Shown here piece by piece: positions 41,945-57,367 of a stretch of 64,000 nt of DNA. The notes under the pieces were generated by a model that ran no database searches, was not told the origin of the DNA, and worked only from the letters and a program-made list of their open reading frames with translations. Source of the DNA: Prevotellaceae bacterium (GTDB lineage Bacteria > Bacteroidota > Bacteroidia > Bacteroidales > Bacteroidaceae); NCBI GenBank assembly GCA_029226205.1, contig JAQXXT010000004.1, positions 1 to 64,000 of the forward strand. The letters run 5' to 3'. The position numbers and the translations under genes are program-made. Each line of letters begins with the position of its first letter. The stretch's first letter is position 1.

Positions 41945-42035
41945 GAGATAATTTTTTATCTTTCAGCGATAAAAATACATCTCAATGAGATATAACCCTC
42001 TGAAAATCAATGACCGTTCCCAAAACGGGAACGGT
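41945..42035. repeat. Degenerate structured repeat, copy 2 (hairpin ACCGTTCCC-AAAAC-GGGAACGGT at 42013-42035)
   Basis: Same layout as copy 1 with a different, still complementary stem. Confidence 0.7.
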
Positions 42036-42065
42036 AGGGACATGATTCATCATGTTCCGTCGATT

Positions 42066-42297
42066 TCCTCCATCAATAATCATCAATCGTGGCGGCATCG
42101 TCGTCTCCATTAATATACATTTATAAATCATTAATGGATATTCCATGATGCCACAAGATTAATGGATCATTAATGATCATTAATGGAGACGAAAAACGGC
42201 GCCACCCGGTTTTTATCATGTTTTTAAAGGTTTTCTTCTTTAAACAAACACCCATGGTTTAATTTTGGTTTTGATATGGTTTTTGTTGAAACAATCA
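42066..42297. repeat. Long direct repeat, copy D, palindromic core 42089-42205
   Basis: catcaataatcatcaatcGTGGCGGCATCGTCGTCTCCATTAATATAC...ATTAATGGAGACGAAAAACGGCGCCACC. Confidence 0.9.
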
Positions 42298-42298
42298 G

Positions 42299-42560
42299 GC
42301 ACAAAAAAAACAGAGTAACAGACCATGTGATAAATCTGTTACTCTGTCTTTATTATTGTATTCCCCCAACATCCGACCTTCGGTCGGCGGACGGCCACAA
42401 GGGCCGCACCCTACGAGAGGATCACCTGCCACCGTAGGGGCACCCCTTGTGGGCGCCCTAATGGCCACGATCCCCGGTTAGGACGGCCACAAGGGCCGCA
42501 CCCTACGAAGGGATCAATCCCCGGTTAGGACGGCCACAAGGGCCGCACCCTACGAGAGGG
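42299..42560. repeat. CAGAGTAACAGA hairpin plus GGCC-type repeats abutting the rpoC stop codon
   Basis: Same order as 38088-38318. Confidence 0.88.
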
Positions 42561-42569
42561 AAGGAGGCT

Positions 42570-46925
<4,356 letters not shown>

Positions 46926-46956
46926 GTTGTATCTTGTACTTTAGGGATGTTTATTA

Positions 46957-49900
46957 TTATTCGAGTTTAATGCTCAGACCAAGGCCGCGGAGCTCATGGA
47001 GCAGCACGTTCAGTGACTCCGGAATACCCGGCGTAGGCATCGGATCGCCCTTGACGATAGCCTCGTAAGCCTTGGAACGGCCCGTGACATCATCACTCTT
47101 GATCGTCAGCACCTCCTGAAGGACATGTGCGGCACCGAAGCCCTCAAGGGCCCAGACCTCCATCTCTCCGAAGCGCTGGCCTCCGAACTGTGCCTTACCA
47201 CCGAGCGGCTGCTGCGTGATGAGGGAGTACGGACCGATGGAACGGGCGTGCATCTTATCCTCTACCATGTGACCGAGCTTGAGGAAGTAGGTCATACCCA
47301 CCGTGGCTGGCTGGTCGAACTTCTCTCCCGTCTCACCATCATAGATATAGGTGGAGCAGAGGCGTGGCAGACCGGCCTTGTCGGTCCACTCGGAGAGGTC
47401 GTCGAGCTTCGCACCATCGAAGATAGGCGTGGCGAACTTCACACCGAGCTTGCTGCCGGCGAGACCGAGGATGGCCTCGAAGATCTGACCGAGGTTCATA
47501 CGGGAAGGCACACCCATCGGGTTCAGCACGAGGTCTACAGGACGACCGTCCTCGAGGAACGGCATATCCTCCATACGTACGACTTTGGAGACGATACCCT
47601 TGTTACCATGGCGACCGGCGAGCTTATCACCGACCTGGATCTTACGCTTCTTGGCGATATATACCTTGGCCATCTGAAGAATACCACTCGGCAGCTCATC
47701 ACCGATGGTGATGGCGAACTTGCGGCGCTTCAGCTGTGCGTCAAGCTGCTTGTACTTGCGGATATAGTTCATGATGAGCTTCTGGATGAGCTTGTTGGCA
47801 TGCTCGTCATCCGTCCACGCGTTGCTCTGGATACTCTCGTAGTCGAGGTTCTTCAGGGCGGCAACGGTGAACTTGGAGCCCTTCGTGATGATCTCGGCGC
47901 CACTGTAGTCCTTCACGCCCTGGCACGTCTTGCCTTCGGTGAGCGTGAGGAGCTTGTCGACGAGGATATCCTTCAGGTCATTGTCCTTGGCCTCATACTC
48001 CTCATCGATCTTCTGCAGCGTGATCTTATCCTGCTTCTTCGACTCACGCGTCTTGACGGCACGGGCGAAGAGCTTCTTGTCGATGACGACACCACTCAGA
48101 CTCGGGTTGGCCTTCAGTGAGGAGTCCTTCACGTCACCGGCCTTGTCGCCGAAGATGGCACGGAGCAGCTTCTCCTCAGGAGAGGGATCGCTCTCTCCCT
48201 TAGGACTGATCTTACCGATCATGATGTCACCGGGCTCTACACGGGCACCGACACGGATGATACCGTTGTCATCGAGGTCCTTCGTTGCCTCCTCGGAGAC
48301 ATTCGGGATATCAGCGGTGAACTCCTCTACGCCACGCTTCGTCTCACGGACATCGAGGGAGTACTCATCGACATGTACGGAGGTGAGGATATCCTCACGG
48401 ACCATACGCTCGGAGATAACGACGGCATCCTCATAGTTGTAACCCTTCCAGGGAATGTAGGCTACGAGGAGGTTACGACCCAGGGCGAGCTCGCCGTTCT
48501 CCGTGGCATAACCCTCGGTGAGGATGTCGCCCTTCTTCACGCGCTGACCCTTGTTGCAGATCGGGCGCAGGTCGATGGTCATATTCTGGTTCGTACGGCG
48601 GAACTTCGGAATGCGGTATTCCTTCAGTGCCGGCTCGAAGGAGACAAACTCCTCCTCTTCCGTACGGTCATAAAGAATTCGAATGGTTGTGGCGTCGACA
48701 TACTCGATGACACCGGGACCCTCGGCCGTGATCATCGTGCGGGAGTCCTCGCAGACCTGCTTCTCAAGGCCTGTTCCGACGATCGGCGCGTCATTATGGA
48801 GCAGTGGTACGGCCTGACGCATCATGTTACAACCCATCAGTGCACGGTGACCATCATCATGCTCTAAGAAAGGAATAAGGCAGGCACTGACAGAAGCGAT
48901 CTGCTGCGGCGATACATCCATGTAGTCCACCTGATCCGGTGTGACAACGGGGAAGTCGGCATCCTCACGGCAGTGGACGGTATCCTTGATGAAGTCGCCA
49001 TCCTCGGTCAGCGGGGCATTACCCTGGGCGATGAGCTTGTCCTCCTCTGCCTCGGCGGTGAGGTAGACTACATCGTCGTTGTTCATATCGACCTTACCAT
49101 CCTTCACCACACGATACGGCGTCTCGATGAATCCGAGCTCGTTGATGGTGGCGAAGACGCACAGTGAGGAGATCAGACCGATGTTAGGACCTTCAGGCGA
49201 CTCAATAGGACAGAGACGGCCGTAGTGCGTATAGTGGACATCACGGACCTCGAAACCGGCACGCTCACGGGACAGACCACCAGGACCGAGGGCGGAGAGA
49301 CGACGCTTGTGGGTGACCTCTGCCAGCGGGTTCGTCTGATCCATGAACTGACTCAGCGGGTTCGTTCCGAAGAAGGAGTTGATGACGCTGGAGATCGTCT
49401 TGGCGTTGATCAGGTCCGTCGGCGTGAAGACCTCATTGTCGCGGACATTCATACGCTCACGGATGGTACGGCTCATACGGGCAAGACCGATGGAGAACTG
49501 GTTGGCCAGCTGCTCACCGACGGTACGTACACGACGGTTGCTCAAGTGGTCGATATCATCTACGGTAGCGTTACTGTTGATGAGCTGGATGAGATACTTG
49601 ATGATGGCGATGATATCCTCCTTCGTCAGCACGCGGGTATCCATGTCGATGTCGAGACCGAGCTTCTTGTTGATACGGTAACGACCAACCTCTCCGAGGT
49701 CATAACGCTTGTCGGAGAAGAACAGGTTCTGGAACACCTCATGAGCACTGGCATCATCAGCCGGGTCAGCGTTACGCAGCTGACGGTAGATGTAGTTGAC
49801 AGCCTCTTTCTCGCTGTTGCTCGGGTCCTTGGCCAACGTGTTGAAGATGATGGCATACTTGCTGGCGGCCTCCTCATCCTTGTGGAGCAGGATCGTCTGA

Positions 49901-50766
49901 GCGCCGGAGTCGAGGATCTCCTCGATATTGTCCTCCGTCAGCTCCGTCTCACGGTCCATGATGACCTCGTTACGCTCGATGGATACAACCTCACCGGTAT
50001 CCTCATCGACGAAGTCCTCATTCCAGCTCTTCAGGACACGGGCAGCGAGCTTACGGCCGATGGCGTCATGGAGGTTCTTCTTGTTGACCTTCACCTCCTC
50101 TGCGAGGTCGAAGATCTGAAGAATGTCCTTATCGGTCTCGTAACCGATGGCACGAAGCATCGTAGTTACAGGTAACTTCTTCTTACGGTCGATGTAGGCA
50201 TACATGACATTGTTGATATCAGTAGCGAACTCTATCCAACTACCCTTGAACGGAATGATACGAGCTGAATAGAGTACGGTACCATTAGCATGTACACCCT
50301 GGCCGAAGAACACACCCGGTGAACGGTGCAACTGTGCGACAACGACACGCTCGGCGCCATTGATGACAAAAGTACCATTGTCCGTCATGTAAGGAATCGT
50401 ACCCAGGAATACGTCCTGAATGAACGTACCGAAATCCTCATGATCAGGATCGGTGCAGTACAGCTTCATCTTCGCCTTCAAAGGCACTGAATAGGTCAGA
50501 CCACGCTCCAGGCACTCATCGATGGAGTAACGGGGCGGATCGATATAGTAGTCGAGGAATTCCAGGACGAAGTTGTTACGGGTGTCCGTGATCGGGAAAT
50601 TCTCCGAGAACACCTTGTACAGACCATCGTTCTTGCGCTCCTCAGGAGGGGTATCCAACTGCAGGAAATCCTTGAATGACTTCAACTGGACGTCAAGGAA
50701 ATCCGGATAGGGATACGGATTGTGCACGCTGGCGAAGTTGATTCTGTTGTTGATAACTTTTGTCAT
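46957..50766 (-). CDS. rpoB: RNA polymerase beta subunit
   Basis: [40 protein letters not shown]; start taken at [11 protein letters not shown]. Confidence 0.97.
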   Translation of the reverse strand: MTKVINNRINFASVHNPYPYPDFLDVQLKSFKDFLQLDTPPEERKNDGLYKVFSENFPITDTRNNFVLEFLDYYIDPPRYSIDECLERGLTYSVPLKAKMKLYCTDPDHEDFGTFIQDVFLGTIPYMTDNGTFVINGAERVVVAQLHRSPGVFFGQGVHANGTVLYSARIIPFKGSWIEFATDINNVMYAYIDRKKKLPVTTMLRAIGYETDKDILQIFDLAEEVKVNKKNLHDAIGRKLAARVLKSWNEDFVDEDTGEVVSIERNEVIMDRETELTEDNIEEILDSGAQTILLHKDEEAASKYAIIFNTLAKDPSNSEKEAVNYIYRQLRNADPADDASAHEVFQNLFFSDKRYDLGEVGRYRINKKLGLDIDMDTRVLTKEDIIAIIKYLIQLINSNATVDDIDHLSNRRVRTVGEQLANQFSIGLARMSRTIRERMNVRDNEVFTPTDLINAKTISSVINSFFGTNPLSQFMDQTNPLAEVTHKRRLSALGPGGLSRERAGFEVRDVHYTHYGRLCPIESPEGPNIGLISSLCVFATINELGFIETPYRVVKDGKVDMNNDDVVYLTAEAEEDKLIAQGNAPLTEDGDFIKDTVHCREDADFPVVTPDQVDYMDVSPQQIASVSACLIPFLEHDDGHRALMGCNMMRQAVPLLHNDAPIVGTGLEKQVCEDSRTMITAEGPGVIEYVDATTIRILYDRTEEEEFVSFEPALKEYRIPKFRRTNQNMTIDLRPICNKGQRVKKGDILTEGYATENGELALGRNLLVAYIPWKGYNYEDAVVISERMVREDILTSVHVDEYSLDVRETKRGVEEFTADIPNVSEEATKDLDDNGIIRVGARVEPGDIMIGKISPKGESDPSPEEKLLRAIFGDKAGDVKDSSLKANPSLSGVVIDKKLFARAVKTRESKKQDKITLQKIDEEYEAKDNDLKDILVDKLLTLTEGKTCQGVKDYSGAEIITKGSKFTVAALKNLDYESIQSNAWTDDEHANKLIQKLIMNYIRKYKQLDAQLKRRKFAITIGDELPSGILQMAKVYIAKKRKIQVGDKLAGRHGNKGIVSKVVRMEDMPFLEDGRPVDLVLNPMGVPSRMNLGQIFEAILGLAGSKLGVKFATPIFDGAKLDDLSEWTDKAGLPRLCSTYIYDGETGEKFDQPATVGMTYFLKLGHMVEDKMHARSIGPYSLITQQPLGGKAQFGGQRFGEMEVWALEGFGAAHVLQEVLTIKSDDVTGRSKAYEAIVKGDPMPTPGIPESLNVLLHELRGLGLSIKLE

Positions 50767-50795
50767 TGAAAATGATGAATAAAAAGACACAAAAA

Positions 50796-50828
50796 GGTTA
50801 GGACTTACCGACTGGGTAAATCCTAACC
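50796..50828 (-). terminator. Hairpin plus T5 in the rplL-rpoB intergenic region (attenuator-like)
   Basis: RNA sense GGTTAGGATTTACCCAGTCGGTAAGTCCTAACCTTTTT. Confidence 0.7.
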
Positions 50829-50904
50829 AAATATTTTTGAGTTTAGCAGGGGGATGGACTTACTGGCCTCACCCCCTTGGCTGTGCGGAAGATGTAATCT
50901 ACGA

Positions 50905-51282
50905 TTACTTCAGCTCAACCTTAGCACCCTCAGCCTCGATAGCCTTCTTCAGGTTCTCAGCCTCGTCCTTAGCTACACCCTCCTTCAGAGTAGAAGGAGC
51001 AGCGTCTACGAGATCCTTAGCCTCTTTCAGACCAAGACCACAAGCCTCCTTGACTGCCTTGACAACCTTCAGCTTGCTAGCGCCAACCTCTGCGAGGACA
51101 ACATCGAAAGATGTTTTCTCCTCTGCAGCAGCTGCACCACCAGCTGCGGGACCTGCAGCAACTGCAACAGCTGCAGCTGCGGGCTCAATACCATACTCGT
51201 CCTTCAGGACCTGTGCCAACTCATTTACTTCCTTAACAGTAAGATTTACTAACTCTTCTGCAATAGCTTTAACGTCTGCCAT
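50905..51282 (-). CDS. rplL: Ribosomal protein L7/L12
   Basis: [42 protein letters not shown]. Confidence 0.98.
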   Translation of the reverse strand: MADVKAIAEELVNLTVKEVNELAQVLKDEYGIEPAAAAVAVAAGPAAGGAAAAEEKTSFDVVLAEVGASKLKVVKAVKEACGLGLKEAKDLVDAAPSTLKEGVAKDEAENLKKAIEAEGAKVELK

Positions 51283-51336
51283 TTTTATTCTTAATTTAAT
51301 TTGTTTATACTTTTGTATGAATGCTTAATTGTTTGT

Positions 51337-51855
51337 TTACTCAGCACGCTCACCCAGGGTCTTAAGCACACCGTGGATGGTCTGACCACCAGACTGGAGG
51401 GCAGATACAACGTTCTTTGCGGGAGACTGCAGCAGGGCAACGATCTCGGCGATAACCTCGTTCTTGCTCTTCAATGCTGCCAGCTCGTCCAGCTTGTCAG
51501 CGCCTACATAGAAACTCTCTTCTGCGTAAGCAGCCTTCAGGGCAGGAATACCTTCCTTCTTGTACTCCTTCAGCATCTTTGCCGGGACATTGGCCGTTGA
51601 CGTGAACATCACGGCGGTAGTTCCCTTCAGAGACTCATAGACAGGAGTGAAGTCGATATCAGAAGCCTCAAATGCCTTGTGGAGAAGCTTGTTCTTCACA
51701 ACGACCATCTTCACCTCATTCTTGAAGCACTTACGACGAAGGTCGGAAGTCTTCTCTGCATTCAGACCCGTCACATCGACGAGGTAGAAATGAGGATACT
51801 CAGACAGCTTCTTGCCGAGATCGGCGATAATAGTATCTTTTACTTCTTTCTTCAT
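51337..51855 (-). CDS. rplJ: Ribosomal protein L10
   Basis: 172 aa; VDVTGLNAEKTSDLRRKCFKNEVKMVVVKNKLL. Confidence 0.96.
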   Translation of the reverse strand: MKKEVKDTIIADLGKKLSEYPHFYLVDVTGLNAEKTSDLRRKCFKNEVKMVVVKNKLLHKAFEASDIDFTPVYESLKGTTAVMFTSTANVPAKMLKEYKKEGIPALKAAYAEESFYVGADKLDELAALKSKNEVIAEIVALLQSPAKNVVSALQSGGQTIHGVLKTLGERAE

Positions 51856-51867
51856 TGTACTTTACTT

Positions 51868-52566
51868 TTAGAGTGATTCAACTGATTTAGGATCAATCTT
51901 GATACCCTTACTCATAGTGCTAGAAAGGAAGATACTCTTGATATACGTACCCTTAGCAGCAGCGGGCTTCAGCTTGATGACCGTGGAGATGAACTCCTTG
52001 GCATTGCCATAAATCTGATCGGCAGTCATAGAGATCTTGCCGATAGAGGTGTGGATAATGCCGGCCTTGTCAACCTTGAAGTCAATCTTACCCTGCTTGA
52101 CTTCCTTGACTGCTTTTGCTACATCCATAGTGACAGTACCGCTCTTCGGGTTAGGCATCAAACCACGGGGACCGAGAACACGACCCAGAGGACCTACTTT
52201 ACCCATGCAAGAGGGCATGGTGATGATGACGTCAACATCCGTCCAACCACCCTTGATCTTGTCGATATATTCATCGAGACCAACATAATCAGCGCCAGCG
52301 GCTTTCGCAGCCTCTTCCTGATCGGGCGTACACAGAGCCAGGACACGTGTCACCTTACCGGTTCCGTTAGGCAGTGACACAACGCCACGTACCATCTGGT
52401 TGGCCTTACGAGGATCCACGCCTAAGCGTACATCAATATCCAGAGATGCGTCAAACTTCGTCGTGGTGATCTCCTTGACGAGCTTGGATGCCTCTTTCAA
52501 TGTGTATGCCTTCCCTGCTTCAACCTTATCAGCTACTGATTTTTGATTTTTTGTCAGTTTACTCAT
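51868..52566 (-). CDS. rplA: Ribosomal protein L1
   Basis: [22 protein letters not shown]. Confidence 0.98.
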   Translation of the reverse strand: MSKLTKNQKSVADKVEAGKAYTLKEASKLVKEITTTKFDASLDIDVRLGVDPRKANQMVRGVVSLPNGTGKVTRVLALCTPDQEEAAKAAGADYVGLDEYIDKIKGGWTDVDVIITMPSCMGKVGPLGRVLGPRGLMPNPKSGTVTMDVAKAVKEVKQGKIDFKVDKAGIIHTSIGKISMTADQIYGNAKEFISTVIKLKPAAAKGTYIKSIFLSSTMSKGIKIDPKSVESL

Positions 52567-52587
52567 TTTTCTAATTGAAGTTATAAA

Positions 52588-53028
52588 TTATTTTTCAGGG
52601 AAGTCCCCTTTGACTGTGATACCCATACTACGTGCTGTACCAGCGATCAGACGCATCGCAGACTCTACTGTGAAGCAGTTGAGGTCCTTCAGCTTATCTT
52701 CAGCGATAACCTTGATCTGATCCCATGTGACAGAAGCGACCTTCTGACGGTTGGGCTGACCGGAACCACTCTTAACCTTGGCGGCCTCCTTCAGCTGAAC
52801 AGCTGCAGGCGGAGTCTTGATGACGAAATCAAAGGACTTATCAGTGTAGTAGGTGATAACAACCGGTAATACCTTACCAGCCTTATCCTGGGTGCGGGCA
52901 TTGAATGCTTTGCAGAATCCCATGATATTGATACCCTTGGAACCCAGAGCAGGACCAACGGGTGGTGAAGGATTCGCAGCGCCTCCCTTAATCTGTAACT
53001 TGATTAATCCAGCAACTTCTTTAGCCAT
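52588..53028 (-). CDS. rplK: Ribosomal protein L11
   Basis: [44 protein letters not shown]. Confidence 0.97.
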   Translation of the reverse strand: MAKEVAGLIKLQIKGGAANPSPPVGPALGSKGINIMGFCKAFNARTQDKAGKVLPVVITYYTDKSFDFVIKTPPAAVQLKEAAKVKSGSGQPNRQKVASVTWDQIKVIAEDKLKDLNCFTVESAMRLIAGTARSMGITVKGDFPEK

Positions 53029-53123
53029 TTGTTTGTGAATAATTGAATTGTTGTGAATATAAGTCGTAAGAGTGGAAGCCTCTACAACCATATTGCGGAT
53101 AACCTTACCGTAACATATAAGAA

Positions 53124-53675
53124 TTATCCTTCTTTTTCTACCTGATTATAATTCAGCTCCAGCGGGGTCTTGCGGCCAAAGATCTTGACCATGACCTTCA
53201 ACTTGTGCTTCTCTTCGTTGACTTCCTCGATGACTCCCGTGAATCCGTTGAACGGACCATCGGTCACTTTCACCGTCTCATCAACGACATACGGGATATC
53301 TACCGTCTCGTCGATCTCCGACTCTGTAGCCTGACCCAGCATGCGATTGATCTCGCTCTGCGGCACCGGCGTAGGATCATCGAGTCCACCGAGGAATCCC
53401 AGCACATTCGGCATGAAGCGTAATTTTGAAGCAATATCTCCATTTCCAAGGTTTGCCTCTACAAAGACATAACCCGGCAGGGCCACCTTCTCTTTGATGA
53501 CTCGCTTACTACCATGCATCACGGCATGCTTCTCCATCGGAATGAGAATCTGGGAGACATGACGCGAAAGGAGCTCATTGTGCTTCATCTCAGCTTCAAT
53601 GTACTCCTTTACCTTCATCTCCTTGCCGCTGACGGCTTTCATCACGTACCATTTGTTATTATTTGTCTCAGCCAT
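53124..53675 (-). CDS. nusG: Transcription termination/antitermination factor NusG
   Basis: [19 protein letters not shown]...[47 protein letters not shown]. Confidence 0.97.
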   Translation of the reverse strand: MAETNNNKWYVMKAVSGKEMKVKEYIEAEMKHNELLSRHVSQILIPMEKHAVMHGSKRVIKEKVALPGYVFVEANLGNGDIASKLRFMPNVLGFLGGLDDPTPVPQSEINRMLGQATESEIDETVDIPYVVDETVKVTDGPFNGFTGVIEEVNEEKHKLKVMVKIFGRKTPLELNYNQVEKEG

Positions 53676-53688
53676 TTTCCTTTCTCCT

Positions 53689-53889
53689 TTAACCGGGATA
53701 AATAACACCCATGATCCAGCTGAACAAAGAGTCCATTGCGAATACGATCAATGCGATGACGAGAGATGCTGAAAGAACGACCATCGCGCTGTGCGTCAGT
53801 TCTCCTGCCGTCGGCCATGTCGTCTTGTGAGCAAGCTCATCATAGCATGCCTTGCAATAATTGATTGCCTTGTGGATAAATTGATTCAT
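53689..53889 (-). CDS. secE: Preprotein translocase subunit SecE
   Basis: MNQFIHKAINYCKACYDELAHKTTWPTAGELTHSAMVVLSASLVIALIVFAMD. Confidence 0.93.
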   Translation of the reverse strand: MNQFIHKAINYCKACYDELAHKTTWPTAGELTHSAMVVLSASLVIALIVFAMDSLFSWIMGVIYPG

Positions 53890-53904
53890 TACTTCTTTAA
53901 TTAG

Positions 53905-53977
53905 CACGGGTTGGAAGGCTCGAACTCCCGACACCTGGTTTTGGAGACCAGTGCTCTACCAACTGAGCTAAACCCGT
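53905..53977 (-). tRNA. tRNA-Trp (anticodon CCA)
   Basis: ACGGGTTTAGCTCAGTTGGTAGAGCACTGGTCTCCAAAACCAGGTGTCGGGAGTTCGAGCCTTCCAACCCGTG cloverleaf. Confidence 0.95.
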
Positions 53978-54030
53978 AAGTAAGTCTCCGCATCCGCAGA
54001 AGCGGAGACTTGTATTATCGCGATAGAATT

Positions 54031-55251
54031 TTACTTCTTCTCGTTCTGCCAGCCCTCGGGGAGGTCCTCAAGGATCTTCGTGATCTGACCAGAACCAACG
54101 GTACGGCCACCTTCACGGATAGCGAAACGCAGACCTTCATTCAGAGCAACCTTGTAGATCAGGTTAACCTCAATCTCTACGTTATCACCAGGCATTACCA
54201 TCTCAACACCCTCGGGGAGCTTGATCTCACCCGTGCAGTCCATCGTACGGAGATAGAACTGAGGACGATACTTGTTACCGAACGGTGTGTGACGGCCACC
54301 CTCTTCCTTCTTCAGGACGTAGATGGAAGCCTTGAAGTGATCGTGAGGAGTGATAGCACCCGGATGGACAACTACCATACCACGCTTTACTTCGTCCTTA
54401 TCGATACCACGGAGGAGCAGACCGACGTTATCACCAGCCTCACCCTCTGCCAGGGTCTTACGGAACATCTCAACACCCGTGATGGTAGACTTCTTGTCCT
54501 CACCAAGACCGAGCAGCTGAACCTCATCACCGACCTTGCACTTACCAGTCTCGATACGACCAGTAGCAACAGTACCACGACCAGTGATAGAGAAGACATC
54601 CTCTACAGGCATCAAGAACGGCTTATCAACCTCGCGGACAGGCTCCTGGATCCATGTATCAACGGTATCCATCAGCTTCTTAACGGAGTCAACCCACTTG
54701 GGTACACCATTCAGAGCACCAAGGGCAGAACCACGGATGATAGGAGTATCCTCCTCATAACCGTACTGCTCGAGGATCTCACGAACCTCCATCTCGACGA
54801 GCTCAAGCATCTCCTCATCGTCGACCATATCGCACTTGTTCAGGAATACGACCAAACGGGGAACGTTGACCTGACGAGCCAGAAGGACGTGCTCACGTGT
54901 CTGAGGCATAGGACCATCAGTAGCAGCAACTACCAGGATGGCACCATCCATCTGAGCAGCACCAGTAACCATGTTCTTCACATAGTCGGCGTGTCCCGGG
55001 CAGTCGACGTGAGCGTAGTGACGCTTAGCGGTCTCATACTCGATATGAGCGGAGTTGATGGTGATACCACGCTCTTTCTCCTCAGGAGCATTATCAATCT
55101 GATCGAAAGACTTGACATCTTCCTTACCAAAGCCCTCATCGTGGAGCACCTTGGAGATGGCAGCTGTCAGAGTAGTCTTACCGTGGTCTACGTGACCGAT
55201 TGTACCAATATTTACATGCGGTTTGGTACGTACGAATTCTTCCTTAGCCAT
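54031..55251 (-). CDS. tuf: Elongation factor Tu
   Basis: [47 protein letters not shown]. Confidence 0.98.
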   Translation of the reverse strand: MAKEEFVRTKPHVNIGTIGHVDHGKTTLTAAISKVLHDEGFGKEDVKSFDQIDNAPEEKERGITINSAHIEYETAKRHYAHVDCPGHADYVKNMVTGAAQMDGAILVVAATDGPMPQTREHVLLARQVNVPRLVVFLNKCDMVDDEEMLELVEMEVREILEQYGYEEDTPIIRGSALGALNGVPKWVDSVKKLMDTVDTWIQEPVREVDKPFLMPVEDVFSITGRGTVATGRIETGKCKVGDEVQLLGLGEDKKSTITGVEMFRKTLAEGEAGDNVGLLLRGIDKDEVKRGMVVVHPGAITPHDHFKASIYVLKKEEGGRHTPFGNKYRPQFYLRTMDCTGEIKLPEGVEMVMPGDNVEIEVNLIYKVALNEGLRFAIREGGRTVGSGQITKILEDLPEGWQNEKK

Positions 55252-55346
55252 AGCTTTGTTATTTTATTTATATAAATGAATAATCAAATATTTTGTTTAA
55301 GTCTTGTTTTCCTTCCCTGACCCGATCAGCATCTCACAGGAAATGG

Positions 55347-55418
<72 letters not shown>

Positions 55419-55431
55419 ATAAGAACTTTTG

Positions 55432-55504
55432 AGCGGAAAACGGGGCTCAAACCCGCGACCCCCAGCTTGGAAGGCTAGTGCTCTATCAACTGAGCTATTT
55501 CCGC
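55432..55504 (-). tRNA. tRNA-Gly (anticodon TCC)
   Basis: GCGGAAATAGCTCAGTTGATAGAGCACTAGCCTTCCAAGCTGGGGGTCGCGGGTTTGAGCCCCGTTTTCCGCT. Confidence 0.94.
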
Positions 55505-55524
55505 AGGACTTCTTATTGAAGTGG

Positions 55525-55606
55525 TGGGTGGTGATGGATTCGAACCACCGAAGCTAGAAGCAGCAGATTTACAGTCTGCCCCATTTGGCCACTCTGGAAA
55601 CCACCC
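55525..55606 (-). tRNA. tRNA-Tyr (anticodon GTA), long variable arm; CCA encoded at 55522-55524
   Basis: GGGTGGTTTCCAGAGTGGCCAAATGGGGCAGACTGTAAATCTGC...GGTTCGAATCCATCACCACCCA. Confidence 0.94.
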
Positions 55607-55628
55607 ATATAGTTTGGAGTTGTTTGTT

Positions 55629-55690
55629 AAGAGATAGGAGTTATACGATGAGACGGAGAACTCCTAACTCCTATCTCGTAACTCCTCACT
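55629..55690. repeat. Inverted repeat GAGATAGGAGTTA/TAACTCCTATCTC between tRNA-Tyr and tRNA-Thr
   Basis: Perfect 13-bp arms at 55631-55643 and 55665-55677; same sequence type as 16394-16490. Confidence 0.85.
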
Positions 55691-55696
55691 CAGATG

Positions 55697-55770
55697 AGCC
55701 TCTTGTCGGATTCGAACCAACGACCCCGAGATTACAAATCACGTGCTCTGGCCAACTGAGCTAAAGAGGC
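55697..55770 (-). tRNA. tRNA-Thr (anticodon TGT)
   Basis: GCCTCTTTAGCTCAGTTGGCCAGAGCACGTGATTTGTAATCTCGGGGTCGTTGGTTCGAATCCGACAAGAGGCT. Confidence 0.94.
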
Positions 55771-55874
55771 GTATCCTCACAGCCCTTTACAGACCATCGT
55801 TTCGAGGACTTGTCGTAAAACGGCTGCAAAGATACGACTATTTTTTGAAACGCCAAAACTTTTAGGCGTTTTTT

Positions 55875-56165
55875 TTATCTGTTACGCAATTTTTCTTTGT
55901 ATTTGGTCAGCTGTACCCGCATCGTGTCCACACTCAGGTCCGTGGCCTCCTCAAAGGAGTTGCAGATCTTCTCAGCGTGGAGCACCTGACCCGGAACACT
56001 CACGTTCAGGTCCACCTCCTTGTTCTGGACGGTGGCTGGCTTGACGACCTTCAGTTGCACCTCTACTTTCTGAATATCTTCGTAAGTTTTCTCCAACTTG
56101 GCGACTTTCTTCTCGATAAACGCCTGTAACTGCTCGGTAGCGTCGAAATGAATCGACTTGATCAT
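55875..56165 (-). CDS. hpf: Ribosome hibernation promoting factor / RaiA-like
   Basis: MIKSIHFDATEQLQAFIEKKVAKLEKTYEDIQKVEVQLKV. Confidence 0.87.
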   Translation of the reverse strand: MIKSIHFDATEQLQAFIEKKVAKLEKTYEDIQKVEVQLKVVKPATVQNKEVDLNVSVPGQVLHAEKICNSFEEATDLSVDTMRVQLTKYKEKLRNR

Positions 56166-56201
56166 AATTTCCATAATGACCTCCTGTTTTAGTTTTAAAG
56201 G

Positions 56202-57086
56202 TTACGCCCTGGGATGGGCTTCAATGTATTCACGTTTCAGCTGCTCAAAGGTGGTGTGCGTATAGATCTCCGTCGTTGACAGAGAAGCATGACCAAGCAA
56301 CTGCTTTACACTTTCCAGGTCCGCCTTGTGGTTCAGCATCGCTGTGGCAAACGTGTGCCGCAGCACGTGCGGCGACCGCTTCTTCAGCGTGCATACCTTA
56401 GAGAGATTGCGTCTCACCCAGACATAGACTTCTCCGGCGGTCACCGGACGGCCTTTCTGATTGAGGAAGAAACTGTCGGAGCTATGCTCTTCGAGTTTGT
56501 CTCTCTCCGCCACATAGCGGGAAAGCTGAGCCTCCAGTTCTTCTCCGAAGGGGATGATGCGCTCCTTGTCTCTTTTGCCATGGACCTTCACCTCATGATG
56601 GGTAAAGTCCACACGCTCCAAAGTCAGCGAGACCAGCTCACTGCGGCGCATGCCCGTTTCGTAGAACATCATGATGATCGTTCGCTCCAAGACTGACTGA
56701 TAGCTGTCGTCCCACATCTTTGGATCGAGGAGACGGTCCATCTCACTCTCTTTCAGGAACTGCGGCAGCGGGCGCTGCTTCTTCGGTCCCTTGACGGCAT
56801 AGGCGGGATCATGATCCACCTGGCCGTGAGCCAACGCGTAACGATAGAAGGATCTTAAAGCGCTCAGACGGCGGTTCACCGTCGAGGCTGTATGACCACT
56901 GTCCATCAGACTCGCCATCCAGTCGCGGATGACATCGCTGTCTACCGTCTCCCAGGTGAGCTGACTGTCGAGATTCTGAAAGAAATCCTCAAAGCCGTGA
57001 AGGTCGTCTCCATAGGATTTGATCGTCCTCGGACTGCGATTCCGTTCATAGCGGAGATAATTCAGAAAATCGTCTATCTGCATCAT
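56202..57086 (-). CDS. Tyrosine recombinase XerC/XerD-like
   Basis: 294 aa; MFYETGMRRSELVSL, HVLRHTFATAMLNHKADLESVKQLLGHASLSTTEIYTH. Confidence 0.92.
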   Translation of the reverse strand: MMQIDDFLNYLRYERNRSPRTIKSYGDDLHGFEDFFQNLDSQLTWETVDSDVIRDWMASLMDSGHTASTVNRRLSALRSFYRYALAHGQVDHDPAYAVKGPKKQRPLPQFLKESEMDRLLDPKMWDDSYQSVLERTIIMMFYETGMRRSELVSLTLERVDFTHHEVKVHGKRDKERIIPFGEELEAQLSRYVAERDKLEEHSSDSFFLNQKGRPVTAGEVYVWVRRNLSKVCTLKKRSPHVLRHTFATAMLNHKADLESVKQLLGHASLSTTEIYTHTTFEQLKREYIEAHPRA

Positions 57087-57175
57087 GCGTACCGAAAGGT
57101 TTGAACTGTACTACTTGTTTTCGGGTACGAAAATACGGAAATTATTTGGAACTACCAAATTTTTAACGAGTTTTT

Positions 57176-57367
57176 TTACTCTTCCTCAGCGCGCAGCTTC
57201 TGTACGTAGATAGCATGCTCCATCTTGAGACGCTTCTTGACAGACGGCTTGTCGAACTGCTGACGAGCACGAAGCTCCTTTACGACACCAGTCTTCTCGA
57301 ATTTTCTCTTGAACTTCTTGAGAGCTCTCTCGATGTTCTCACCATCTTTTACAGGTACAATAATCAT
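57176..57367 (-). CDS. rpsU: Ribosomal protein S21
   Basis: MIIVPVKDGENIERALKKFKRKFEKTGVVKELRARQQFDKPSVKKRLK. Confidence 0.95.
   Translation of the reverse strand: MIIVPVKDGENIERALKKFKRKFEKTGVVKELRARQQFDKPSVKKRLKMEHAIYVQKLRAEEE

Noticed and set aside
49300-49330. Possible rifampicin-resistance change in rpoB, and streptomycin change in rpsL
   Set aside because: Rpo[25 protein letters not shown] and RpsL TPKKPNS / GGRVKDLPG read as wild type at the usual resistance positions.
56202-57086. Tyrosine recombinase as evidence of a mobile island
   Set aside because: Reads as a housekeeping XerC/D in a hpf-xer-rpsU context; no att-like repeats or cargo nearby.
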